In this document: piece after piece, positions 14,334-20,440 of the stretch
Layout of the letters: each line of letters starts with the position of its first letter
Numbering within the stretch: the first letter of the stretch is position 1
DNA from: a virus
Reading direction: 5' to 3' (one strand)
Virus record (IMG/VR): IMGVR_UViG_3300010379_000027
Coordinates: 1-33,112 of that record
Length of the DNA: 33,112 nucleotides
Position numbers and translations under genes: made by a program
Notes under the pieces: model-generated
What the model saw: only the letters and a program-made list of their open reading frames with translations
Told to the model about the DNA's origin: nothing
Database searches by the model: none

Positions 14334-14807
14334 ATGAAGGCAATTTCACTCTGGCAACCGTGGGCATCCCTTTGGTGCAGCGGACGCAAGCGACACGAAA
14401 CGCGGCACTGGCCGATTAACCATCGCGGCCCACTGATTGTTCATGCAGCCAAGCGATTTGAGAAACGATTTGACGCCGATGATCCTATCCGGGCCATCCT
14501 AGAGGATGAATTTGGTGGCCATTGGGGCATGGACCTGCCGATTGGCGCGCTAATTGGCACGGTCGTGATCGTAGATTGCCATGGAACCATTGGGATGCGG
14601 TTCGCCAAGGACGATGAATGGGAGGATTTTGCTTGCGGAGATTTTTCAGGCGGTCGGTATGCGTGGGAAGCCAAGAATTTCACCGCCTTTTCCGAGCCGA
14701 TCCCCTACCGTGGTCAACAGGGTATTTTCAATGTGCCGGATGAGCTTCTACCGAAGCGCACTGTATTGAGTTTTCCCGGCGATCCTGATCTTGAACTGAC
14801 CTACTAG
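14334..14807 (+). CDS. ASCH-domain protein (element cargo, copy 2)
   Basis: A 157-residue ASCH (PUA-like) protein: MKAISLWQPWASLW, HETRHWP, RGPLIVHAAKR, PIGALIGTVVIVDC, then IPYRGQQGIFNVP. ATG 14334 has TGAGGG upstream. It is the sole gene of element 2. Compared with copy 1, the N-terminus, the YRGxQGIF region and the last 11 residues are conserved, while residues about 42-100 differ heavily. The family binds RNA or processes modified nucleosides. What it does for the element or the phage is unknown. Confidence 0.88.
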   Translation: MKAISLWQPWASLWCSGRKRHETRHWPINHRGPLIVHAAKRFEKRFDADDPIRAILEDEFGGHWGMDLPIGALIGTVVIVDCHGTIGMRFAKDDEWEDFACGDFSGGRYAWEAKNFTAFSEPIPYRGQQGIFNVPDELLPKRTVLSFPGDPDLELTY

Positions 14808-14816
14808 GGGTAGGGC

Positions 14817-14841
14817 TGTGTGTCTAAACCGGATAAGCATG
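14817..14841 (+). repeat. Right terminal inverted repeat, copy 2
   Basis: Identical to the right ends at 347-371 and 11077-11101. Confidence 0.9.
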
Positions 14842-14849
14842 AGCTATTT
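14842..14849 (+). repeat. Target-site duplication, right copy (element 2)
   Basis: AGCTATTT, identical to 14266-14273; followed by the severed C-terminal coding part of the zincin-like gene. Confidence 0.87.
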
Positions 14850-14900
14850 GATGCAGTGGTTGATGGGTAAAATCCTCAACTACGATTGGAGGGGGCCATC

Positions 14901-15059
14901 ATGTCGCCGCTCACCGCGCTCCAAATGTGGATCATCCTAGTTTTGTCGTTCCTGATCGGCGTGACGCTGATCGCGGATCATCCCGGCTTATTCAACGGGC
15001 CGCAGCCGGACACGGCCGCGCCGCCCGCTGCGATGCCGGCAACCGGATGGGGCGGGTGA
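14901..15059 (+). CDS. Small single-pass membrane protein
   Basis: A 52-residue frame with TGGAGGGGG before ATG 14901. One hydrophobic segment (MWIILVLSFLIGVTLI, about residues 9-24) is followed by a Pro/Ala-rich tail. Its start lies inside the reconstructed end of the interrupted zincin-like gene. It ends in TGATG with the next gene. No family recognised. Confidence 0.55.
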   Translation: MSPLTALQMWIILVLSFLIGVTLIADHPGLFNGPQPDTAAPPAAMPATGWGG

Positions 15060-15367
15060 TGAAGCTCGACACGTTCACACTGCCGCCCGGCATCCGACAG
15101 CCAATCCATACCATCGAGCGGCGCTATGGCCCTTACACCGAGCGCGTGACCTTCACCGCCGAAGGGGTCGAGGTTGCCTACACTCCGCCCCTCCCGCCGG
15201 CCCTCAAGGCGCAGATGGTCGCCTATTGGCGAGCGCGGATCGCGGACGCCATGCGACAGGCGGGTTATGGCGGCATGGGCGACGGCGCGCGGGTCCTACA
15301 GGGCCGTCCGGCGGTCACTCCCGGCGCCATTCCGGGGTTCCGGCAGATAGCCCCACGGCGGCTGTAA
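15059..15367 (+). CDS. Hypothetical protein
   Basis: A 102-residue protein starting in a TGATG overlap. It contains RRYGPYTERVTFTAEGVEVAY, a beta-hairpin-like pattern, then a helix (LKAQMVAYWRARIADAMRQ) and a Gly/Pro-rich end. No recognised family. The same frame stays open for 87 codons after its TAA stop (see next entry). An upstream in-frame start at 14927 would overlap the membrane-protein gene and is not preferred. Confidence 0.6.
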   Translation: MKLDTFTLPPGIRQPIHTIERRYGPYTERVTFTAEGVEVAYTPPLPPALKAQMVAYWRARIADAMRQAGYGGMGDGARVLQGRPAVTPGAIPGFRQIAPRRL

Positions 15368-15631
15368 GGGGCTTCCGGCGGATACCCTCTAGGAGCCGTT
15401 TTAAGGCCCGTAGAGCGGGGGTCCGATCCGGCGTCACCGACGCAGCGGCCGGGCGCTGCCAGCGAGCCACGGCGCGGCTCCCGGCGTCCGTTCCCGAGCG
15501 GGAACGAAACCCCCGAAAGCCGCGTGACGGTCGCTCGCTTCGCCGCTGCCACGTTCGGCACGGGCGACACTTTCAAGGGCAAGGCGTTCAATCTGTTACT
15601 GCCCCGGATCGCGGACAAGGTTGCGGCCTAG
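15368..15631 (+). other. Open frame after a stop codon, with no clear start
   Basis: Directly after the TAA of the previous gene, the same frame runs 87 codons to TAG 15629-15631. It lacks ATG; the first plausible start is GTG 15524, giving 35 residues (VTVARFAAATFGTGDTFKGK onward to AFNLLLPRIADKVAA). The last 35 residues look protein-like; the earlier part is Pro/Arg/Gly-rich and less so. A near repeat (ttccggcagata at about 15338 and ttccggcggata at about 15373) spans the stop. It could be a small gene, a decayed gene end, or an untranslated leader before the terminator. The rest of the gap to 15678 holds nothing I can name. Confidence 0.3.
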
Positions 15632-15678
15632 TCCAAACGGAGCGGCACCGCAAGGACGCCGCAACTAGGTCTCAGTCG

Positions 15679-15716
15679 CCCCGGCGGGACGCCCCCTCCC
15701 GCCGGGGTTGACTTTT
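15679..15716 (+). terminator. Rho-independent terminator
   Basis: CCCCGGCGGGA (15679-15689) pairs perfectly with TCCCGCCGGGG (15697-15707), an 11-bp GC-rich stem with a 7-base loop. It is followed by TTGACTTTTT. This is the clearest intrinsic terminator in the window and would end the transcript of the upstream accessory genes. Confidence 0.85.
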
Positions 15717-15736
15717 TGGAGCCGGCCGGCGATACA
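15708..15736 (+). promoter_or_regulatory. Possible sigma-70-type promoter overlapping the terminator
   Basis: TTGACT (15708-15713), a 17-base spacer and GATACA (15731-15736) resemble -35 and -10 elements. The -35 lies in the terminator's T-rich tail and the start codon at 15761 follows with GGAGG. The arrangement would end one transcript and begin the next. The -10 match is only moderate. Confidence 0.4.
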
Positions 15737-15760
15737 ACGGCGCACACGGGAGGCCCCCAC

Positions 15761-15952
15761 ATGCCCCACAATCATGACGACGCCCGTCTGACACGCGCCG
15801 CCACTGAGGCGGAGCTTGTCGGACTTTTTTGCGCGCTCGGCGGCGATTGCATTTGCCGGGACGTGCACGGGAAGCCTGATCCGATCTGTAACCACTACAG
15901 GAAGGCTCACCATGTCCCGGTCCTCGAAACCTCCGAAGCTTCGTCGCTCTAA
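15761..15952 (+). CDS. Small His/Cys protein
   Basis: A 63-residue protein with GGAGG eight bases before ATG 15761; first gene after the terminator. It has HNHDD at the N-terminus and a later set CALGGDCICRDVHGKPDPIC with four cysteines, plus HYRKAHH, compatible with metal binding. Its end overlaps the next gene by 41 bases. Function unknown. Confidence 0.55.
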   Translation: MPHNHDDARLTRAATEAELVGLFCALGGDCICRDVHGKPDPICNHYRKAHHVPVLETSEASSL

Positions 15953-16475
15953 GACGCGACCAACAAAGGCCCTTCGCGATCTAATGCGGACGCCGAGTGT
16001 TCTTGAAGTGAAGCCGGTCAAGCCGGGCAATCCGAAAGATGTGATCGGCATCCGCAAAGTCCCAATGTCAACCCTGTCCGCGCCTGTGCTCGCCGAAGTC
16101 GGCGTCGCGATGCTTGAGGGCGCGCTCAAGTACGGCCGACACAACTATCGCAACTGCGGTGTGCGCGCGAGCGTGTACTACGACGCGACCGTCGCTCGCC
16201 ACATGCAAGCGTGGTGGGAGGGCGAGGACATCGACATTGATAGCGGTCTCAGTCACATCACCAAGGCCATTGCTTCGCTCGTCGTTCTCCGCGACAGCAT
16301 GATCCGGGGCAATTGGGTCGATGATCGGCCGCCGCGTGTCGAGGCCGGATGGCTCGACCCATTGAACAAAAAAGTCGTCGCCCTGATCGAGAAGTATCCA
16401 AACCCGGTTGCACCGTACACGCAAGTCGAGATGGATGAAGGATCGGAGCGCACGCGCAATCCCGGCGAGAACTAA
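15912..16475 (+). CDS. DUF5664 (dATP/dGTP diphosphohydrolase N-terminal domain) protein
   Basis: A 187-residue protein resembling the phage domain DUF5664: NPKDVIGIRKVPMSTLSAPV, LEGALKYGRHNYRNCGVRAS, ARHMQAWWEGEDIDIDSGLSH and HITKAIASLVVLRDS. The family is annotated as dATP/dGTP diphosphohydrolase N-terminal, so a role in controlling nucleotide pools is possible; proof of activity is limited for the family as far as I know. ATG 15912 is preferred over upstream in-frame codons that overlap the previous gene more. The first 35 residues are a basic extension. It ends in a TAATG overlap with the HNH gene. Confidence 0.75.
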   Translation: MSRSSKPPKLRRSKTRPTKALRDLMRTPSVLEVKPVKPGNPKDVIGIRKVPMSTLSAPVLAEVGVAMLEGALKYGRHNYRNCGVRASVYYDATVARHMQAWWEGEDIDIDSGLSHITKAIASLVVLRDSMIRGNWVDDRPPRVEAGWLDPLNKKVVALIEKYPNPVAPYTQVEMDEGSERTRNPGEN

Positions 16476-16882
16476 TGGCTCGCTCTGCTAAACAGCACGC
16501 GCTAGAAGAAAAGACGCGCTATCATAGTTTGACTGCGGCGCAAAAGAAACACCGAAATCGCCGTTATTGGAAATCAGTCAAGCGTCGAGTCCGGGCCAAC
16601 AAGAAATTTGTTAGGTCTTTTCCGTGTTCGCGGTGTGGGGCGACGAGCCACATTGAATGGCATCATTCTGACGGCGCGGGCCACTCAAAAAATAGAGTTG
16701 CAGGAATGCTAAGACGTTCGCGCTCCGCGCTTGAAAAAATTCTACGCGATCTCATTCCTCTGTGCTTAAAGTGTCACCGCAAACTTCATTCCGTTGAACG
16801 CCGGCAAGCGGGAGTTTGGCCGAAGCGGGCACGCCCGGAACGCGAACACACAATTCAAATGTGGGCAAAGAATTATGGCTAG
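16475..16882 (+). CDS. HNH endonuclease
   Basis: A 135-residue protein with CSRCG, HIEWHHSDG and LCLKCHRKLH, the zinc-binding HNH arrangement, and a very basic N-terminus. HNH genes in phages are often homing endonucleases that spread between phages; some assist packaging, but then lie next to terminase genes, which are absent here. Local base composition is more AT-rich than the neighbours, consistent with later acquisition. It starts in TAATG with the DUF5664 gene and overlaps the next gene by 8 bases. Confidence 0.82.
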   Translation: MARSAKQHALEEKTRYHSLTAAQKKHRNRRYWKSVKRRVRANKKFVRSFPCSRCGATSHIEWHHSDGAGHSKNRVAGMLRRSRSALEKILRDLIPLCLKCHRKLHSVERRQAGVWPKRARPEREHTIQMWAKNYG

Positions 16883-17327
16883 GGAAAGTGCTTTGTGGCG
16901 GCGTGTCAAGGACGCGGGCAACGCGGCCTTGATCGCCGGCCGATGTCGCATTGATCTACAGCGCATCGAGAACGATGTCGGCGCGGGCCACCCCGACGTT
17001 GATGGCTGCATCGACGCGGTGCAAGTGTGGATCGAGTTGAAATCGTGCGACCGGCCGAAGCGTCCCTCGACGCCATTGCGCTTGCGGTCCAATCCCAAGA
17101 CGAGAGAGGCACAAAAGACATGGCACGTGCGCCGCGCTGCGGCGGGTTGCCGGCACAATTGGGTTCTGCTACAAGCCGGTGAGGCATACAGCGCCCGGCT
17201 ATACCTCATTCCGGGCACGTTCTATGAGGCATTGGAAAGCCCGGAAGCCGAGCTTGAGCTATTGAGCTTTTGCGATCCGGCCGACAAGATGATCGACGTG
17301 CTGCTAAAGGCTAAAGTCGGATGGTGA
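16875..17327 (+). CDS. PD-(D/E)XK nuclease (VRR-NUC/resolvase-like)
   Basis: A 150-residue protein starting at ATG 16875. Its core is RIENDVGAGHPDVDGC followed by VWIELKS, i.e. G-x-PD and E-x-K as in small phage PD-(D/E)XK nucleases of the VRR-NUC or resolvase type. A later HNWVLLQAG strand fits the fold. It would cut branched or recombination intermediates. Such genes commonly accompany DUF2800, DUF2815, PolA and SNF2 helicase genes in phage replication modules. Confidence 0.75.
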   Translation: MARESALWRRVKDAGNAALIAGRCRIDLQRIENDVGAGHPDVDGCIDAVQVWIELKSCDRPKRPSTPLRLRSNPKTREAQKTWHVRRAAAGCRHNWVLLQAGEAYSARLYLIPGTFYEALESPEAELELLSFCDPADKMIDVLLKAKVGW

Positions 17328-17330
17328 GCA

Positions 17331-17651
17331 ATGAGCGCAATTCCCGTTATGTCGCCGGCTCTCCGTCACTTGTATCAGTGTCGTTACGACACGATCCGGC
17401 TTTTCACCATCGCGCTACTGCGCTTTGTCAATTCCAAAGACGAGGACGGTCGTGACCGTGGTCTCGATTACGAGACGATCCATCGAATGATCCTCCGCAA
17501 ATATCCTGTCGTGTTCTACAGCGGCCCGCGCAAAGGCAAGCCGACATTGATGACGCGCCGGCATGTGTACGAAATTGCGCGCTTGCTCAAGCTCGGCGGC
17601 GAGCGTCTCCCATCCCGCTTCACTGCGTCGCGGCATAAACGTAAAACGTAA
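17331..17651 (+). CDS. Hypothetical protein
   Basis: A 106-residue basic protein three bases after the nuclease stop, with GGTGAG at the start. It has a helical N-terminal half (LRHLYQCRYDTIRLFTIALL) and a C-terminal part with LMTRRHVYEIARLLKLGGER that resembles a helix-turn-helix-like DNA-binding segment, ending SRHKRKT. Possibly a DNA-binding or regulatory protein; not certain. Confidence 0.6.
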   Translation: MSAIPVMSPALRHLYQCRYDTIRLFTIALLRFVNSKDEDGRDRGLDYETIHRMILRKYPVVFYSGPRKGKPTLMTRRHVYEIARLLKLGGERLPSRFTASRHKRKT

Positions 17652-17690
17652 AACGCAAACGGACAAAGCTCGTTGACGCGATACTCAAAA

Positions 17691-18044
17691 ATGACTATCA
17701 AGCAACGTGAGGCGCAGCGGGCGAGGAACCACATTTATTTGCACTCGCCGAAAGGTCTCGCCGCCTACGCACGCTACAATCAATCGCCGAAGGGGAGGGA
17801 GCGCAAGCGGCGCTATCATCTAGGACCGAAGTACATCGCAGCAAAAAATCGCTACCTCAACTCGCCGAAAGGCATCGACACAACATGGAGCTATACCAAT
17901 GAGCGCCGCCACAAAGACGTTTCAAGAGCAACTGTCCGATGCCAACGAAATCATCCGCCGAAAAAATCGGGAGCTAGTCGAGGCGCGGCGCGAAATCAAC
18001 CGGCGATCCGCCGAGCGCGAAAGCGCAGAAAAAGTCCGCACTGA
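17691..18044 (+). pseudogene. SPKG-repeat protein, probable remnant of an HNH endonuclease
   Basis: From ATG 17691 the first ~65 residues are basic and contain SPKG three times at regular spacing (HSPKGLAAYARY, QSPKGRERKRRY, NSPKGID), with GPKY at a fourth. Similar motifs occur before the catalytic part of endonuclease VII-type HNH proteins; the HNH protein at 29042-29557 has QSPRGRQVARAATARW. No HNH catalytic residues follow. From about 17899 the frame runs inside the metallophosphoesterase gene and looks like an out-of-frame shadow. I read it as a DNA-binding half whose catalytic half was lost. Start uncertain; ribosome site weak. Confidence 0.5.
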
Positions 18045-19038
18045 GGTTTTCAATCTCGCCGACTATTCGCCCGAGCCGCCCAAGTGGCTCAATAAAGAGC
18101 CGGGCAAGTCCTCGTCCGGCATTCCGCTCATTTGCTTGAACGATTGGCATTGGGGCGAGACCGTTGACCCGGATCAAGTCGGCGGCGTCAATAAGTTCAG
18201 CCGCCGGATCGCTCGCCAACGTGTGCACACGTTGTTTGATACCGTGAACGATCTGTGCTTCCACCACATGACCAATCCAAATTATCCGGGCGCAGTCGTC
18301 GCCATTCTCGGCGACATGATTACGGGCTGCATCCATGACGATCTGCGCGAGACCAATGACGGGCCGGTGATGTGGTCCGTGCATGAAGTGGAAAACCACA
18401 TCATCGCGTTGCTGCGCGGATGGGCCGACAAGTTCGGCAAGCTCGCGGTGATCTGCGTTCCCGGCAACCACGGCCGCAACACGCCAAAGCCTCGCACCAA
18501 CAACCGCGTCTATGAAAGCTACGAATGGCTGATCTATTGCCACATCGAGCAATTTTTCCGTGACGATCCGCGCGTTAGCGTGTACGTGCCGAATGAAGTC
18601 GATGCTCACTTCACGATCTACGGACATCGCTTCATGGCGACGCACGGCGACACGCTCGGCGTCAAGGGCGGCGACGGACTGATCGGTGCGCTCGGTCCCA
18701 TCGCTCGCGGCACGATGAAGATCGGCAACCAAGCTCGCCGGATCGGCAACGACTTCGACACGCTCGTCATCGGCCACTATCACATCTACTTGCCGCGCGG
18801 CGATGCAACGCCGGTCATCGTCTCGCCGGCATTGATCGGTCATTCGATGTACGGTCATTTGCAACTGCGCGTGCCGCCGGCTCGACCGGCGCAAGCTCTG
18901 TCATTCGTGCATCACCGCTACGGCTTCACGGCGCAGTGGCCGATGTATCTCGACAAGAAACCGCAAGCGCACAAACATACGCCTTGGTTCAATTGGACCG
19001 GCGGTCGCTTGAACACTGACATCGGCCTCGACGCATGA
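17899..19038 (+). CDS. Metallophosphoesterase
   Basis: A 379-residue protein starting behind GGAG (8 bases). An N-terminal coiled-coil-like helix (residues 5-50) precedes the calcineurin-like core: NDWHWGE, GDMITGCIHDD, PGNHGR, THGD and GHYH, the full set of metal ligands. The family hydrolyses phosphomonoesters or phosphodiesters, including DNA ends. Phage members are common and mostly uncharacterised. Position near nucleases suggests DNA or nucleotide processing. It shares ATGA with the next gene. Confidence 0.88.
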   Translation: MSAATKTFQEQLSDANEIIRRKNRELVEARREINRRSAERESAEKVRTEVFNLADYSPEPPKWLNKEPGKSSSGIPLICLNDWHWGETVDPDQVGGVNKFSRRIARQRVHTLFDTVNDLCFHHMTNPNYPGAVVAILGDMITGCIHDDLRETNDGPVMWSVHEVENHIIALLRGWADKFGKLAVICVPGNHGRNTPKPRTNNRVYESYEWLIYCHIEQFFRDDPRVSVYVPNEVDAHFTIYGHRFMATHGDTLGVKGGDGLIGALGPIARGTMKIGNQARRIGNDFDTLVIGHYHIYLPRGDATPVIVSPALIGHSMYGHLQLRVPPARPAQALSFVHHRYGFTAQWPMYLDKKPQAHKHTPWFNWTGGRLNTDIGLDA

Positions 19039-19241
19039 CGTTTGCAGAGGACGGCCGGCGAATGCCCGATGTCGAGCCGGACGAGGCCGGCGACGAATAT
19101 GAGGGTGACATCGCGGCGGATGACCCAATCACCGAGATCGAAGGCTACGTCACCGACGAGCCGGACAATCCCGATAATTGGGAGGAATACGATGAGGGGG
19201 AAGGGGGAAGCTATGGTGACGACGAGGGGGAGGATGATTAG
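19035..19241 (+). CDS. Extremely acidic small protein
   Basis: A 68-residue protein with 29 Asp/Glu and only two Arg, starting in ATGA with the phosphoesterase. It has no hydrophobic core stretch and ends SYGDDEGEDD. Such composition is seen in DNA-mimic inhibitors and in disordered acidic tails. Function unknown; a DNA-mimic role is a guess. It overlaps the next gene by 29 bases. Confidence 0.6.
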   Translation: MTFAEDGRRMPDVEPDEAGDEYEGDIAADDPITEIEGYVTDEPDNPDNWEEYDEGEGGSYGDDEGEDD

Positions 19242-19482
19242 TTTTGCCGTCATGCTGTGGGCGATATTCTGCGTGCTCACAGGACCGGACGGTGAAACGG
19301 TGTACGTCGCGCCGGGCAGTGTGGTGAGCATTCGCGGTCACGGCCGCGCTCTCGGCGGCAACGCCGACACAGTTGTCACCACGACTGAGGGCACGATCTA
19401 CGTGAAGGAAACGGTCGCGACCGTCATTGCTCGATTGCGCGGCGCGAAGGAAGCGGTGAAGCCCATAGGAGACGACAAGTGA
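19213..19482 (+). CDS. Small exported or membrane-anchored protein
   Basis: An 89-residue protein, start ATG 19213 behind GGGGGAAG (ATG 19192 and 19234 are alternatives). Residues about 9-24 (ISFAVMLWAIFCVLTG) form a signal peptide or anchor. The rest is beta-rich (ETVYVAPGSVVSIRG, GTIYVKETVATVIARL). The LTGPDGETVYV region may be the mature start. No family recognised. It ends in TGATG with the next gene. Confidence 0.6.
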   Translation: MVTTRGRMISFAVMLWAIFCVLTGPDGETVYVAPGSVVSIRGHGRALGGNADTVVTTTEGTIYVKETVATVIARLRGAKEAVKPIGDDK

Positions 19483-19994
19483 TGCAAGTCCCCGATCTAG
19501 CAAACGGTTGCTTTGAACTTTTCGGCGGCGTACTCAGTGGTCTCAGTATCCGCCGGCTCTACAGAGACAAAGAGGTTCGCGGCTTCTCGCCGACGCTCAT
19601 GGCCTTCGTGACGCTATGGGGATATTGGAACCTCTATTACTACCCGCACCTGTCGCAGTGGTTTTCTTTTACGGGCGGCGTCTTGCTCGTTGTGAGCAAC
19701 ACCGCTTGGCTCGCGCTGTGCATCTACTATCTGCGGCACCCGCTCCCAACGATCCACTACGGCGGTCCCTACGAGGATGACACGCCTATCGGTGAGCGAT
19801 CTGTCCCGTTTGACCCGGAGCTGCAACGGCAGTTGCGCAAGCTCGCCGTTCATGAGGGTGTGCCCGACTACAGCGACAACGGCGTCGGCCTTGAGACGAT
19901 AGGATACGGGGAGCCGGACGCTTGCGCCGGTCTCGTCCCTTTGAATGAACGCACGACGCGCCATGAAGGTGACAGCCGGCGTCGTGATCGTTAG
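19482..19994 (+). CDS. Phage membrane protein with about three helices
   Basis: A 170-residue protein. The N-terminal 85 residues (NGCFELFGGVLSGLSIRRLYRDK, VRGFSPTLMAFVTLWGYWNLYYYPHL, SFTGGVLLVVSNTAWLALCIYYL) form about three membrane helices and resemble a common phage membrane protein with small-transporter-like layout. The C-terminal half is soluble and acidic, then basic. Function unknown. It is the last gene of the plus-strand block; its TAG overlaps the TAA of the minus-strand gene. Confidence 0.7.
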   Translation: MQVPDLANGCFELFGGVLSGLSIRRLYRDKEVRGFSPTLMAFVTLWGYWNLYYYPHLSQWFSFTGGVLLVVSNTAWLALCIYYLRHPLPTIHYGGPYEDDTPIGERSVPFDPELQRQLRKLAVHEGVPDYSDNGVGLETIGYGEPDACAGLVPLNERTTRHEGDSRRRDR

Positions 19995-20410
19995 TGATCG
20001 GCCGCTTTATCTAAAGGCGAATTCGCGGCCGTGATCTTCGCCTCCGTGTCAACTGCCAAGCGAGTGGCCTCCGTCTTGGCCGTCTGCAGAAGTGCGGTCG
20101 CGGTCTCGGCGGCTACATTGCGGACTTGCAGAGCCACCAACTGCGCCGACAAGATTTTTTGCTTCGCCTCAAGCTTGGCGATCCACCGCATTTTTCGTGC
20201 GGTGCTGTGGCGTGTGTACCAAACTTGAAAGGTTTTGCTCTCGTAGAATTGGAGCGTGTACCATCCGATTGCCATCATACCGCCGATCAACGTCACGATG
20301 CCCGGAAGCCATCCCATGCCGTGCGCGCCAACTGTCGTGAGCCATCCGACTGTGACTGTGGCCGTTGCGCCGACGTTTGGCGTCGGCGGTATTGCCGGTG
20401 CATCAATCAT
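19991..20410 (-). CDS. Membrane protein with coiled-coil tail (lysis region)
   Basis: A 139-residue protein, start ATG 20410 behind AGGGGGA. Residues about 20-50 give one or two membrane helices (WLPGIVTLIGGMMAIGWYTLQF), followed by a long helical, Ala-rich tail with a coiled-coil pattern. Last gene of the minus-strand block, next to holin candidates and the endolysin. It could be a holin accessory or spanin-like factor, though no lipoprotein or SPOR signature is visible. Confidence 0.65.
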   Translation of the reverse strand: MIDAPAIPPTPNVGATATVTVGWLTTVGAHGMGWLPGIVTLIGGMMAIGWYTLQFYESKTFQVWYTRHSTARKMRWIAKLEAKQKILSAQLVALQVRNVAAETATALLQTAKTEATRLAVDTEAKITAANSPLDKAADH

Positions 20411-20440
20411 AGCCGTATCCCCCTGCCCGCGCACGACACA

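Larger units (their letters stand above)
14274..14841 (+). mobile_element. Miniature mobile element with ASCH cargo, copy 2 (568 bp)
   Basis: It has the same length, ends and internal layout as copy 1: left inverted repeat, short leader with in-frame TAG (14314-14316), ribosome site, ASCH CDS, three bases, then the 31-base right end. It is flanked by a perfect 8-bp duplication, AGCTATTT. No transposase. It is inserted in the same orientation and reading phase as its interrupted gene, as in copy 1. Sequence between the ends has diverged markedly from copy 1, so the two are not a recent duplication of one another. Confidence 0.9.

Noticed and set aside
10534-14841. Reading the two ASCH segments as introns, inteins or homing insertions
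   Set aside because: Inverted termini with exact 8-bp direct repeats and separate start and stop codons fit transposition; no splicing motifs or nuclease domain are present.
15226-15711. Plus-strand frame of 161 codons across the terminator
   Set aside because: Its composition is Arg/Gly/Pro-rich, it lacks a ribosome site and it runs through the terminator stem.
7647-16475. Z-genome (diaminopurine) replication system suggested by HD phosphohydrolase, DUF5664 and family A polymerase
   Set aside because: No PurZ-like adenylosuccinate synthetase is visible, and the HD protein looks like the common YfbR-type phage enzyme; the evidence is too thin.
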